DNA of 64,000 nt from the NCBI RefSeq assembly GCF_001921745.1, contig NZ_MRYA01000001.1, positions 124,001 through 188,000 of the forward strand, given 5' to 3'. The stretch comes from Psychrobacter sp. Cmf 22.2. GTDB taxonomy: Bacteria; Pseudomonadota; Gammaproteobacteria; Pseudomonadales; Moraxellaceae. The notes below the pieces were generated by a model. It ran no database searches. It was not told the origin of the DNA and was given only the letters and a program-made list of their open reading frames with translations. Shown one piece after another: positions 17,077-26,092 of this stretch (position 1 is the stretch's first letter; each line of letters opens with the position of its first letter). A program made the position numbers and the translations under genes.

Positions 17077-17107
17077 GAGGCAAATAGGAGCTTTTCCTAT
17101 TTGCCTC
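17077..17107. repeat. 13-bp perfect hairpin upstream of ahpF
   Basis: GAGGCAAATAGGA (17077-17089) and TCCTATTTGCCTC (17095-17107) pair perfectly around the 5-nt loop GCTTT. No T-run follows on either strand. It lies about 280 bp upstream of ahpF, in the 504-bp gap that otherwise holds no recognisable gene. Confidence 0.75.
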
Positions 17108-17387
17108 ATTCGATTGTAGCGAAAAAACAAGAGCTATACCATGGCTATTATTCACCCGTAAGTTTATATTTAATTAAATAAAAGCGTTTATGATTGGTTT
17201 TACAAAACGTAAAGTTTGAGTTTACCAGCTTGCCCAAATCTCTGAAACCTATGATAATAGAGACATTAAAGGGCACAAGCATATTGCCTAACACAGTTTT
17301 AACAAGATTATCAGTAACCAATAATCCATATTTGAACGTGCAGCGTGACAGTTGCCGTTACATATCCAATAATAATGAGGAACAAAC

Positions 17388-18965
17388 ATGATAGATCAAA
17401 ATTTATTAGATGCTGTCAAAAATTATAGTGAAAATATGACCCGCCCGATTACCTTTGTATTGGGTAGCGGTGAGCACGAAAAACGTAGTGAGTTGGTTGA
17501 ATTTTTGACCAAAATCGCTGGTACCACCGATAAGATTAACTTCGATGCAAAAGCAAACGATGACAGCTTGCCAAGTCCAATTAGCTTTGCGGTTCGCAGT
17601 CATATCGATGATGTACTTACCGATACAGGCATTGTGTTCAGCGGTATCCCAGGTGGCCACGAGTTTACCTCGCTTATCTTAGCAATACTTCAAGCGGGTG
17701 GGCATACGTTAAAGCTAGATGAAGGCATTCAAAAGCTCATTAAGCGTTTTAATAAGCCTTTACAGTTCCAAACTTACGTATCGTTATCTTGCCACAGCTG
17801 CCCAGAAGTGGTGCAGGCATTGAACCAATTTGCACTGTTAAATGATGATATCAGCAATGAGATGATCGATGGCGCGTTGTTCCAAGAGCAAGTCGAGGCG
17901 AACAATATCCAAGGCGTACCAGCAGTCTTTTTAAACGGTAAGCCGTTCGCCAATGGCCTCATCGATACGGCAAAACTGATTGAAAAGCTACAAGATCAGT
18001 TTCCTGACTTGTTAGCAGAAGCGAGCGATGACGAAGAGCAGTTAGAGCAGCAAGATGTCACTATCATCGGTGCAGGTCCTGCTGGGGTCGCGGCAGCGAT
18101 TTATACGGCGCGTAAAGGCCTTAAAGTGACGATGGTCGCTGACCGTATTGGCGGACAGGTAAAAGACACGCAGGATATTGAAAACCTGATTTCTGTACCC
18201 TTAACTAACGGTACTGACTTGTCGACCAACTTTGTTAAACACTTAGGTGAATATAACATTACACTAAAAGAGCATGTCAGTGTTAAAGAAATTGGCGAGA
18301 CCAAAGACGAAAATTATAGCATCCACTTAAACACAGGTGAGACGTTTGAGACTCGCAGTATTATCCTAGCAACTGGTGCCCAGTGGCGTAAGCTTGGCGT
18401 ACCAGGTGAAGAAGAAAACATCGGTAAAGGTGTTGCTTACTGTGCGCATTGTGACGGTCCTTTTTTCAAAGATAAAGATATTTCAGTCATTGGCGGTGGT
18501 AACTCAGGTGTGGAAGCAGCGTTAGATCTTTCAGGTATTGTGAAGCATGTAACGGTACTCGAGTTCGCTGATGAATTAAAAGCGGATCAAGTGTTGATTA
18601 ATAAAGCCAAAGAAAAAGACAATATCGAATTTATCACTAGTGCAGCAACGCAAGAGATTAAAGCGACTGATGGTAAAGTTACCTCTATTGTGTATCAAGA
18701 TCGCAGTTCAGGTGAGACGCACGAGCGTGACTTATCAGGGGTATTTGTCCAGATTGGCTTAGTACCGAATACTGGGTTTATCAAAGGTTTTGTTGATTTG
18801 AACCGCTTTGGCGAGATTGAAATTGACGAGCGCTGCCGCACTGACCGCAAAGGTATCTTTGCTTGTGGTGACGTAACGACTGTACCATTTAAGCAGATTA
18901 ACATTGCGATGGGTGAGGGCAGTAAAGCGGCATTATCAGCGTTTGAATACTTGGTTATGCAGTAG
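17388..18965 (+). CDS. ahpF: Alkyl hydroperoxide reductase subunit F (AhpF)
   Basis: The NADH-dependent flavoprotein that passes electrons to AhpC (525 residues, normal length). The N-terminal double thioredoxin-like domain (1-200) contains the CHSC centre (C135, C138). The thioredoxin-reductase-like part has the FAD motif [17 protein letters not shown] (about 226-242), the CAHC centre (C352, C355), the NADH motif [10 protein letters not shown] and the C-terminal [13 protein letters not shown]. The ribosome site GAGGAACAAAC precedes ATG 17388. It has its own long leader and terminator and is not cotranscribed with ahpC. Confidence 0.97.
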   Translation: MIDQNLLDAVKNYSENMTRPITFVLGSGEHEKRSELVEFLTKIAGTTDKINFDAKANDDSLPSPISFAVRSHIDDVLTDTGIVFSGIPGGHEFTSLILAILQAGGHTLKLDEGIQKLIKRFNKPLQFQTYVSLSCHSCPEVVQALNQFALLNDDISNEMIDGALFQEQVEANNIQGVPAVFLNGKPFANGLIDTAKLIEKLQDQFPDLLAEASDDEEQLEQQDVTIIGAGPAGVAAAIYTARKGLKVTMVADRIGGQVKDTQDIENLISVPLTNGTDLSTNFVKHLGEYNITLKEHVSVKEIGETKDENYSIHLNTGETFETRSIILATGAQWRKLGVPGEEENIGKGVAYCAHCDGPFFKDKDISVIGGGNSGVEAALDLSGIVKHVTVLEFADELKADQVLINKAKEKDNIEFITSAATQEIKATDGKVTSIVYQDRSSGETHERDLSGVFVQIGLVPNTGFIKGFVDLNRFGEIEIDERCRTDRKGIFACGDVTTVPFKQINIAMGEGSKAALSAFEYLVMQ

Positions 18966-18992
18966 GCTATTAAACTCTAAAGTTACTATAAG

Positions 18993-19020
18993 AAACCACC
19001 TTTTTTGAGGTGGTTTTTTT
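18993..19020 (+). terminator. Rho-independent terminator after ahpF
   Basis: AAACCACCT and AGGTGGTTT form the stem (18993-19001 and 19008-19016), followed by a T-run. It lies between convergent ahpF and the BASS transporter gene. Confidence 0.85.
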
Positions 19021-19033
19021 ATGTCGGATACAA

Positions 19034-19894
19034 TCAGTTCTTATTTCGAATCAAAGCAATAATCGGTAGCGCAATCACATACATGAGCACCCCATATACG
19101 GCAGCAGGTAGAGCAATAGCAGGCAAACCTGCTGCTGTGCCCATAATGATGGGAGCTAAAGTAATGGCAGTCGTACTGTTTTGAATACTGGTCTCTATCG
19201 AAATCGTTTTGGTGTCAAACCAGCTAAGCTTTAACGTTTTAGAAATCAAAATACTTAATACAAATAATGCCATGATGATAAGGACTAGCTCAAGCCCCAT
19301 CGATGTTAACTGTGACTTTAGTAGTTCCCAGTTAGAAGCGATGGCTGCAAAAACAATCAACACAAAAAAGATACTGGCTAAGCTGTTTAGAATGCTGCTC
19401 CTACGCACCATAAAATTAGTAAATTTACGACGAGCGAGCATACCGAGGGTTACGGGCAGAGTCGTCAATAAAAACATGACAAGACCGATTTTGACAGCGC
19501 TAATAGAGCCTGCTTGGTCTTGCATAAAGTGCTTAAAGGCTAAAGTAATTAAGATAGGCAAGGTGACGACTGATAACAAGCTGACCACACCAGTGAGCGC
19601 AACAGAAAGTGCGACATTACCTTTAGCATAATAGGTAAGCATGTTACTGGTTACACCGCCTGGGCAAAAACTGATCAGCATGATACCAAAAGCAATTTCG
19701 GGTGGTGGTACCATTACTAAGACAACTGCTAAAGCGATTAAAGGGACCACAATGACTTGGTTAATTAAGCCGACAAAAAAGGCTTTGGGGTAGTTAATGA
19801 TAACTTTAAAATCGCTAGGTTTTAGTCCTGTCCCTAACGTAAACATAATGTAGGCAAGCGCTAAAGGGAGCAGAGCCAGTGCAGTATTACTCAT
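19034..19894 (-). CDS. Bile acid:sodium symporter-family (BASS) transporter
   Basis: A 286-residue inner-membrane protein with about nine or ten hydrophobic helices throughout. FCPGGVTSNMLTYYAKGNVALSV (about 77-99) is the characteristic first crossover motif, and ETSIQNSTTAITLAPI (about 232-247) the second. Bacterial members carry organic anions with Na+; the substrate here is unknown. It is the last gene of a minus-strand series with the TIGR01244 and SulP genes, but a terminator-like hairpin at about 20,020 separates it from them. Confidence 0.9.
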   Translation of the reverse strand: MSNTALALLPLALAYIMFTLGTGLKPSDFKVIINYPKAFFVGLINQVIVVPLIALAVVLVMVPPPEIAFGIMLISFCPGGVTSNMLTYYAKGNVALSVALTGVVSLLSVVTLPILITLAFKHFMQDQAGSISAVKIGLVMFLLTTLPVTLGMLARRKFTNFMVRRSSILNSLASIFFVLIVFAAIASNWELLKSQLTSMGLELVLIIMALFVLSILISKTLKLSWFDTKTISIETSIQNSTTAITLAPIIMGTAAGLPAIALPAAVYGVLMYVIALPIIALIRNKN

Positions 19895-20003
19895 GAAACA
19901 TTCCTTGTAAAATTGTCAGACATATTAGGATGACTGTTCAAATAATCCACATTCCTTGTGGCAATAACATTATAAATATACCCTAAAACATACTTACAGA
20001 TGC

Positions 20004-20036
20004 GATAAAAGCCCATATATTTATATGAGCTTTTAT
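20004..20036. terminator. Terminator-like hairpin
   Basis: ATAAAAGCCCATATA (20005-20019) and TATATGAGCTTTTAT (20022-20036) pair with one mismatch. It lies downstream of the minus-strand TIGR01244 gene and upstream of the BASS gene. Confidence 0.6.
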
Positions 20037-20123
20037 TCATTTCGCTGAGTTTTGACTGTCAAGGTTTATCTCGGTGGTATTACATCGGTTTTAAGTTGCA
20101 TTACCTATCCTAAATTGAATAGA

Positions 20124-20456
20124 TCAGTCGTCTAATAAATCCATACGCTTAGCGGCTTCATAGATACCAGTTGAGCGATTGCCAGTACGGCAAAAAATCA
20201 GCATTGGCTGCTCAGCCTGATTAAAGAAATCCGCAAATTCTTCGACGTGATATTGGTTAAGCTCACTACCAGCAAAAGATACTTCTTTATAAGCGAGGCC
20301 TGCGTCGGTAGCAGCTGCTTCAATCTCTGCACTGGTTGGCTGGCCTGGCTCTTCACCATCAGGACGATTATTAATAATGGTTTTAAAACCATTCTCAGCA
20401 ATCATAGGGATTTGATCAGGGGTGATTTGTCCAGTAATACTAATATGATGGCTCAT
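20124..20456 (-). CDS. TIGR01244-family sulfur-transferase/phosphatase-like protein (1)
   Basis: A 110-residue stand-alone domain that in other bacteria is fused to persulfide dioxygenase (the Blh/DUF442 domain). The phosphatase-like loop FCRTGNRS holds C89 and R94, and INNRPDGEEPGQP (28-40) is the other family signature. It is likely to handle sulfane sulfur or act as a phosphatase-like accessory. It is next to a second copy and close to bigR and a persulfide dioxygenase, which supports the sulfur role. Confidence 0.88.
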   Translation of the reverse strand: MSHHISITGQITPDQIPMIAENGFKTIINNRPDGEEPGQPTSAEIEAAATDAGLAYKEVSFAGSELNQYHVEEFADFFNQAEQPMLIFCRTGNRSTGIYEAAKRMDLLDD

Positions 20457-20495
20457 AAAAATTCCTAAATTATTTAAACGTACATAAACTATAAA

Positions 20496-20822
20496 TTACA
20501 ACAAACCTTGCATCAAGGCACTTTGGTACAGTAGCTTGGCACGCGCCCCAGTCCCGCAAAACATTAATATGGGTTTGGGCATCGCGTGATAAAGCGCGGC
20601 AAATTGCTCAACTGTCAGCATACTCAAGCGCTCATCATCGAAAGGAAGGTGCCGGTAGGATAGACTTGCCTGCTCAGCAGCATTGGTAAAGTCACAGCTA
20701 TTAGGCTGCATATCAACCTCAGCATCAGGTCGTATGTTAAGTACTGAGCGATAGCCAAGCTCTGCAATTTTGATACATTGGCTTGGATAAATTTGTTTGT
20801 AGATGGTTATATCATTGGTCAT
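20496..20822 (-). CDS. TIGR01244-family sulfur-transferase/phosphatase-like protein (2)
   Basis: A 108-residue paralogue of the downstream gene. ATG 20822 is preferred over an in-frame TTG at 20834. It keeps NIRPDAEVDMQP (29-40) and the catalytic loop, here FCGTGARA with C89 and R94. The arginine and asparagine of the other copy are replaced by glycine and alanine. The two share the fold but are well diverged, so they probably differ in partner or substrate. The gap to the first copy is 39 bp and they are probably cotranscribed. Confidence 0.85.
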   Translation of the reverse strand: MTNDITIYKQIYPSQCIKIAELGYRSVLNIRPDAEVDMQPNSCDFTNAAEQASLSYRHLPFDDERLSMLTVEQFAALYHAMPKPILMFCGTGARAKLLYQSALMQGLL

Positions 20823-21021
20823 AACTAGATTCAACTGGATTTGTCAAAGTAGGTTTGTTAAAGGTCAAAGAGTAATAAGTCAGTAATGAAATGGAGATTA
20901 TTAGAGGCTATTTCAATTCATTTGTCTATACAAAAAACAGCATAGCGCATACCTTATCATAACGATATTTTGTGGCAGGCGATACCAGCGATTGATACGA
21001 TGTCGCAAAATAAAGCATTCG

Positions 21022-22731
21022 CTAGCCATATTTTAAGGCGTTGACCGCATCTAACGTACTTAGATAGACCTGCCCTGATAGCTCAGTAATCAGCGGCGTA
21101 TGACCGACGACATCCATGACGGGTCCCTTTACAAAGCTAAAGTGCAGACGTTTATCTTGCAGTGCCAGCTCCTTATTAAGCGTGCCGAGCATCTCTTGGG
21201 CTGTCAGGTCGATATGATTGACAGCTGACATGATTAAGATAAGCTCACGCGCGTCTGGGTATTGTTGTAACGCCTTTAGGATACGACGATGCACCGACTC
21301 ACTATTGCCAAAAAACAGACTCTCATCAATACGCAAGAGCAATAAATTATCGAAAGTTGCTACATCATGACGATTGATATTACGAAAGTGTCCTGTACCG
21401 CCCAGCTGACCAACGATGGCGACATGCGGCTTACTCGATTGCCAAATAAGGCTAGCAAAAGATACCATTAAACCGATGACCAGTCCTGTATTTAGGCCAA
21501 GTATCAGCACGCCTGCGAACGCTGCTATAAAGCTTGCTGCGTCCAAGCGATCTCGCTGCCATGCCGACTTTAAGGTGTCGACATCGATAAGCCCAATGAT
21601 AGAGGCCATGATGGTCGCCCCCAGAAGCGCATAGGGTAGCGGCGCGAGTGCTTGACCAAAAGCGATCAGTGCGGCAATCATTACTACGACAGTGACTAAG
21701 CTCGCCATTGGGGTTTTGGCCCCTGAGTCAACATTGATGGCAGTACGCGAAAAACCACCAGCGACCGCAAAGCTCTGAAACAGTCCGCCAGATAAGTTGG
21801 CAAGTCCAAGTCCTGTCAGCTCACGATTGGCATCGAAGCTTTCATCGCGCAGGCGTGCATAGGTGCTCGCAACTGAGCTACTAGACACAAAAATAATCAG
21901 CGCCATCAGTCCTGCGGTTGGCAAAAGCTTGAGCGCTTCTTGTACATCAGGTATATGAGGCAGGGTCAAGCTCGGTAGCCCTTGCGGTATACTACCGATG
22001 GTCGCAACGCCTAGCGCGCCCCAATGCAATGCCATACTCAGTATAATCGCCACACCGAGCAATATCAGCGGAAATAAGCGCTCGGCCCATTTAGCATAGG
22101 ACGCTGATAGCCACGTGCGCCATACCCATTCGCTCGCATAGCGATTTGCTACTAAAAGCGCAAAAGCAATGATGCCAATGAGTAGAGTCAAGGGATGCAG
22201 CTGACGCACGTGCATCTGCATGGTAGATAGATAGCCAATCAAGCTGTTGCCAGCAATTGGAATAGCGGTCAAATACTTCAGCTGACTGACAAAAATAAGT
22301 ACCGCCGCGCCGCTGACAAAGCCTGCCGACACTCCGCGACTGATAAACTGCATGATCCAGCCAAGCTTGAGACGTCCAGCTATCCAGAGCAGTGCCCCCA
22401 CCATAAATGCCAGAAGGCTTGCCATAAGAGCGTACTGTTCAGCGCCTGCATCGGCATAGGGCAGCAAGCTACTTGCTGTCATAATCGCAGTGATGGCCAC
22501 CGGTCCGACTGCTTGGACATTACTTGATCCAAGCCAAGCATAGACAATGACGGGTACAATCGCGGCATACAGGCCATAAACAGGTGGCAGTCCTGCTAAT
22601 ACTGCGTAACCGAGGCTTTGAGGAATGACAAGCACCCCTACGACCAACCCTGCAATGACGTCAGTTGGTAAGGTAGCTAGCTGGTATTGACGCAGCCACG
22701 TAGGAATCAGGTGAGCAGCGATAGAAGACAT
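21022..22731 (-). CDS. SulP-family anion permease with STAS domain
   Basis: A 569-residue inner-membrane transporter for sulfate or a related anion. The start region PTWLRQYQLATLPTDVIAGLVVGVLVIPQSLGYAVLAGLPPVYGLYA is the SulP signature split over the first helices (about 10-55). About eleven further helices run to about 420. A cytoplasmic STAS domain (about 440-560) follows, with ILIMSAVNHIDLTAQEML as its core. Position beside bigR and sulfur-handling genes suggests sulfate or sulfite export or import linked to sulfide oxidation, which is inference. Confidence 0.92.
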   Translation of the reverse strand: MSSIAAHLIPTWLRQYQLATLPTDVIAGLVVGVLVIPQSLGYAVLAGLPPVYGLYAAIVPVIVYAWLGSSNVQAVGPVAITAIMTASSLLPYADAGAEQYALMASLLAFMVGALLWIAGRLKLGWIMQFISRGVSAGFVSGAAVLIFVSQLKYLTAIPIAGNSLIGYLSTMQMHVRQLHPLTLLIGIIAFALLVANRYASEWVWRTWLSASYAKWAERLFPLILLGVAIILSMALHWGALGVATIGSIPQGLPSLTLPHIPDVQEALKLLPTAGLMALIIFVSSSSVASTYARLRDESFDANRELTGLGLANLSGGLFQSFAVAGGFSRTAINVDSGAKTPMASLVTVVVMIAALIAFGQALAPLPYALLGATIMASIIGLIDVDTLKSAWQRDRLDAASFIAAFAGVLILGLNTGLVIGLMVSFASLIWQSSKPHVAIVGQLGGTGHFRNINRHDVATFDNLLLLRIDESLFFGNSESVHRRILKALQQYPDARELILIMSAVNHIDLTAQEMLGTLNKELALQDKRLHFSFVKGPVMDVVGHTPLITELSGQVYLSTLDAVNALKYG

Positions 22732-22815
22732 ATCAGTACGTCATCACAATAAAAGGTGTTATCACAATGAATAGCATCTTTATACTAAGTTAAAGTGTTG
22801 GAATGCAGCACTATA

Positions 22816-23208
22816 TTATAGCTCTGGCTTGGCACAAAAACGTTGATACAGTAGTTCTAGTACCGCTAAAGCATCTTCGCTTACGATACTGTAGTAGATT
22901 TGCTTGCCTTCACGGCGGGTAGCGACCAAATTGTCTTTACGCAATATACCTAGCTGCTGTGACAAACTTGGCTGTCCAACACCGACCAAGCCCTCAAGCT
23001 CACCAACGCAGTATTCACCTTGAGTCAGCTGACACAATAGCAGTAAGCGATCAGGGTGAGAGAGTGATTTTAACAATTGGCTGGCTTGCATGGATGCTTG
23101 TTGCATTTGTTTGGCAAGGTCGATAGGGGCAAAGTCTGCTGCATCAGATGATGCATCATCGCTGGTGTCGTGAGTAGTTGTACCCAATGCTGAAATAGAG
23201 GTAGTCAG
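22816..23208 (-). CDS. bigR: BigR-type ArsR-family persulfide-responsive repressor
   Basis: An ArsR winged-helix repressor. The core MQASQLLKSLSHPDRLLLLCQL, the recognition helix VGQPSLSQQLGILRKDNLV and two cysteines, one in GEYCVGELE and one in QRFCAKPEL, match BigR/SqrR proteins that sense persulfide by disulfide bonding. I place the start at CTG 23208, 6 nt after the Shine-Dalgarno AAGGAG (23220-23215). An upstream in-frame TTG (23277) would sit almost on the transcription start implied by a TATAAT at 23294-23289. It is divergent from the persulfide dioxygenase gene, the standard target. Confidence 0.85.
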   Translation of the reverse strand: MTTSISALGTTTHDTSDDASSDAADFAPIDLAKQMQQASMQASQLLKSLSHPDRLLLLCQLTQGEYCVGELEGLVGVGQPSLSQQLGILRKDNLVATRREGKQIYYSIVSEDALAVLELLYQRFCAKPEL

Positions 23209-23454
23209 AGTGAGCTCCTTATATAAGATAGCGTTAGATGTTGCATTATTATCTAACAATATATGGTTAATTATCAATGATATCGCAAATTATAGCAAGT
23301 TATCGTTATTTACATTATATAAATTGATAAACTATAGGGTAATTGTTATATTATTAGTCATAGATAGGTTGATAATATGTTAAACATTATATACGACTGA
23401 ATATTATACTTAAAAATTATTTAGAGATTAAAACATTCTTATAGCGAGGCTGCC
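23209..23454. promoter_or_regulatory. Divergent bigR / persulfide dioxygenase promoter region
   Basis: Very AT-rich. A minus-strand -10 hexamer TATAAT lies at 23294-23289. ACATTATATA occurs twice (23312-23321 and 23384-23393), a possible pair of BigR contact sites. The operator call is inference. Confidence 0.45.
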
Positions 23455-24324
23455 ATGCAAGTTCATTCTTTCTTACATAGCGACACTGAGACTTATACAC
23501 ACGTACTGGCTGATGTGCAACAAAAGCTTTGTGCCATCATAGATCCTGTACTGGATTTTGATGCCAAATCTGGCCATACCGCCACCAGCAGCATCGATGA
23601 GGTCATTGCATTTGTCCGAGAGCAAGGCTGGGAGCTGGTCTATGTTATCGAAACGCACGCCCACGCCGATCATATATCAGCAGCCATTCATGTCAAAGAA
23701 ATGCTTGGCGGTCAGTTGGTCATCGGTCAACATATCACTGAAGTACAAAAGATATTTAAGCAAATTTTTAACTTCGACATGAGTTTTCGTACCGATGCCA
23801 GTCAGTTTGATATTCTGACGGACGATGGTGAAAGATTGGCGCTTGGTGACATTACCATCACAGCGATGTATGTGCCAGGTCATACGCGTGCAGATATGGC
23901 GTATGTCGCGGCCGATGCAGAAAAAACCGTGGTATTTGTTGGAGATACGTTGTTTGCCCCTGATGTGGGTACAGCGCGCTGCGATTTCCCAGGTGGCGAT
24001 GCCAAAATGCTGTATCAGTCTATCCAAAAGCTACTGGCTCTGCCTGATGATACCATCATGTATCTGTGTCATGATTATCCGAGTCAAGGGCGTAAGCACT
24101 GCCCAACCACCACGGTCGCCGCGCAAAAGATGGGCAATATCCATGTCAAAGACGGTATTAATGAGGCAGAGTTTGTGCAGATGCGCGAGCGCCGTGATGC
24201 CACGCTTGCAATGCCACGCCTGATTATCCCATCGGTACAGCTGAATATCGATGCCGGAAAATTCCCAAAACCGGAAGACAATGGCGTGCGTTATCTAAAA
24301 GTGCCGCTCAACGCCTTAGGATAA
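23455..24324 (+). CDS. ETHE1-like persulfide dioxygenase (metallo-beta-lactamase fold)
   Basis: A 289-residue non-heme iron enzyme predicted to oxidise glutathione persulfide to sulfite. Metal ligands are visible in THAHADHISA (HXHXDH, about 66-71), PGHTRADMAYV (about 142-152) and CHDYPSQGR (about 205). GDTLFAPDVGTARCDFPGGD is the segment shared by ETHE1 and Blh proteins. It is divergent from bigR and about 100 bp upstream of trxC, which may supply reducing power to persulfides. Confidence 0.92.
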   Translation: MQVHSFLHSDTETYTHVLADVQQKLCAIIDPVLDFDAKSGHTATSSIDEVIAFVREQGWELVYVIETHAHADHISAAIHVKEMLGGQLVIGQHITEVQKIFKQIFNFDMSFRTDASQFDILTDDGERLALGDITITAMYVPGHTRADMAYVAADAEKTVVFVGDTLFAPDVGTARCDFPGGDAKMLYQSIQKLLALPDDTIMYLCHDYPSQGRKHCPTTTVAAQKMGNIHVKDGINEAEFVQMRERRDATLAMPRLIIPSVQLNIDAGKFPKPEDNGVRYLKVPLNALG

Positions 24325-24420
24325 TCGGTGAATATGGTAAATATAAAGTTATGCTATATTAAATAAGCAAACAGCCCCTCAATAACAATAAAAGATAATA
24401 GCTAAAAAAGGAGTCTGACA

Positions 24421-24858
24421 ATGACTGAACAATACTCTCATCTGGTCTGTCCGCACTGCCAAGCGACCAATCGCGTACCAGCCGCCAAGCTGAATGATGC
24501 ACCAAACTGCGGAAAATGTAGCCAGCCATTATTGACTGCTAGTCCTCATGAGCTAAACAGTCAAACGGTTAGTAAAGTCATTCAAAAAAACGACGTATTG
24601 ACCATTGTGGATTTTTGGGCGAGCTGGTGTCAGCCTTGCATTATGATGGCACCGCAGTTTAAAGCCGCTGCCAGTCAGCTGCCGCAAGTGGTCTTTGCCA
24701 AAGTCCAAACGGACAAATACGAGCAAGCCGCCGCGCCTTATAATATTCGCAGCTTGCCGACGATGGTAGCGTTTAGAGGCGGCAAAGAGATCGCGCGGCA
24801 GTCAGGCGCGCTGCCAAATCAGCAAATCGTCCAGTGGGTACAAAGCCTGCAAACGTAA
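24421..24858 (+). CDS. trxC: Thioredoxin 2 (TrxC-like) with WCQPC active site
   Basis: A 145-residue cytosolic thiol-disulfide reductase of the thioredoxin 2 type. The N-terminal zinc ribbon has CPHC (about 10-13) and CGKC (about 31-34). The thioredoxin fold has DFWASWCQPCIMMAPQF (about 61-77) and the cis-proline in SLPTMVAF. The active site is WCQPC instead of the near-universal WCGPC; the codon is CAG, so this is read directly. The change should alter the redox potential or partner choice. It has a strong AAAGGAG ribosome site and a terminator follows. Confidence 0.92.
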   Translation: MTEQYSHLVCPHCQATNRVPAAKLNDAPNCGKCSQPLLTASPHELNSQTVSKVIQKNDVLTIVDFWASWCQPCIMMAPQFKAAASQLPQVVFAKVQTDKYEQAAAPYNIRSLPTMVAFRGGKEIARQSGALPNQQIVQWVQSLQT

Positions 24859-24891
24859 CCGATGGGCTAGATTCATGGTATAAATAAAGAA

Positions 24892-24931
24892 AGCCAATAC
24901 GTCGATGGCGTATTGGCTCTTAGCTTTTTTA
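24892..24931 (+). terminator. Rho-independent terminator after trxC
   Basis: AGCCAATACG (24892-24901) and CGTATTGGCT (24909-24918) pair perfectly. A T-run follows six bases after the stem. Confidence 0.75.
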
Positions 24932-24979
24932 TTCTATAGCGATAAACGATAATATGTTATCGATATTGTAATGGCTTAT

Positions 24980-25381
24980 TTATTCACCATAAATTTTTAT
25001 GCCATTGACGAAGCTACAGCGCTGGATACGAGCAGATTGGACTATCGCATCACGTTCGCCGTAGAGCCGTGACAATTTAACATCGCGAGCTTTAGTATTG
25101 TTGCTTTTACCCACCCCGAAGCTGATGTTAGGTGAGATGCCCCAGCGTCCAGCAGAGACGCCGACTCCTACGCCAGAAGTGGACAATGATGACTGTTGAC
25201 TGCGAGCTGATTCGACATAACGGTTTACGCGGTTGTACTCCTGGCTGAGCGCTTGACAGTCATAGTTTTGGTACGTGCTTGGTGGCACGTATTGCGGGGT
25301 GATATTGCCAGTCGAGGCGCAGCCTGCAAGAGCAAAAACGCCAGCTGTGGCCAGTAGTGTCGCGGCAGAGAAAGTTTTCAT
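24980..25381 (-). CDS. Small lipoprotein of unknown function
   Basis: I do not recognise the family. The 133-residue protein has a signal peptide ending in the lipobox FALAGC (C21). The mature part has a short Q/Y-rich segment, a charged helix (about 44-62) with CQALSQEYNRVNRYV, a glycine/serine-rich section GVGVGVSAGRWGISPNISFGVG (about 70-92) and a C-terminal helix ending near a second cysteine (RIQRCSFVNG). The two cysteines of the mature part could form a disulfide. It is flanked by trxC (convergent) and sirB2; the stop is followed by no clear terminator. Confidence 0.75.
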   Translation of the reverse strand: MKTFSAATLLATAGVFALAGCASTGNITPQYVPPSTYQNYDCQALSQEYNRVNRYVESARSQQSSLSTSGVGVGVSAGRWGISPNISFGVGKSNNTKARDVKLSRLYGERDAIVQSARIQRCSFVNGIKIYGE

Positions 25382-25586
25382 AATAGCTCCATCAGGCTAA
25401 GTGATTGTATTTAAGATAGCAAAAAACCACAAATTAAGATATTGAAAAATATAATATCTATTAAATATTCAATCTGCTTAAACATAGTCGTTCTACTACA
25501 AAATAAACATAAGGCGTCGGCTATAAATTTTGTATAGCTTATATCAACCTATGCCTCGTAATCTCTCATTATAAGTGAGACACATA

Positions 25587-25946
25587 TCAAAATAAGTTTG
25601 CAGGCTTGGCAAAAGCAAGTATTACGATGCCTGTATAGGCAATCGCAGAGATCAAAATCCCTGTCTTTCTTTGGCCAGGCGTGGCGTGGTTATGAAAGGC
25701 TTTTACGCTGGCACTAATGGCGGCGACTAGCAAAATGACTTTGGCAAATACCCACTGTACTGGAGCGTTTGCGCTTATTAGCTGCATCAGCATAATGGCA
25801 CCTGAGCCGATGACAAGAGCATAGATGATATGCGTGGCTATCTTCACCGCCTTTGGTGCACGGCTATTAGCACTCAACACCAGATAGCTTTGATATAAAA
25901 ACAGTCCAATGGTCAGGACAGCCATCAGCATATGTAAATGTTTCAT
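25587..25946 (-). CDS. SirB2-like four-helix membrane protein
   Basis: A 119-residue inner-membrane protein with four predicted helices (about 3-22, 38-60, 66-84 and 95-113). MKHLHMLMAVLTIGLFLYQSY and the HxxH-containing start, with KAFHNHATPGQRKTGILIS, match the SirB family. The biochemical function is unknown. It lies 146 bp downstream of bolA on the same strand, a pairing I regard as plausible for one transcription unit. Confidence 0.8.
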   Translation of the reverse strand: MKHLHMLMAVLTIGLFLYQSYLVLSANSRAPKAVKIATHIIYALVIGSGAIMLMQLISANAPVQWVFAKVILLVAAISASVKAFHNHATPGQRKTGILISAIAYTGIVILAFAKPANLF

Positions 25947-26092
25947 TGAGTATTATCCCTTTAAAGTAATCTAATCATGCAGCGATGCAGGCATCACGTC
26001 AATAAAGCGTGCAAGCACATTTAACGGTCACTTTGTTCGTTATGTAATATGGTATCAGTTTCACACTACACCATTAATATGAATCAGATGGT

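Noticed and set aside
17194..17391. A 65-codon plus-strand frame ending in the ahpF start
   Set aside because: It has no ribosome site, no recognisable motif and composition like non-coding DNA. The ATGA overlap with ahpF is probably chance.
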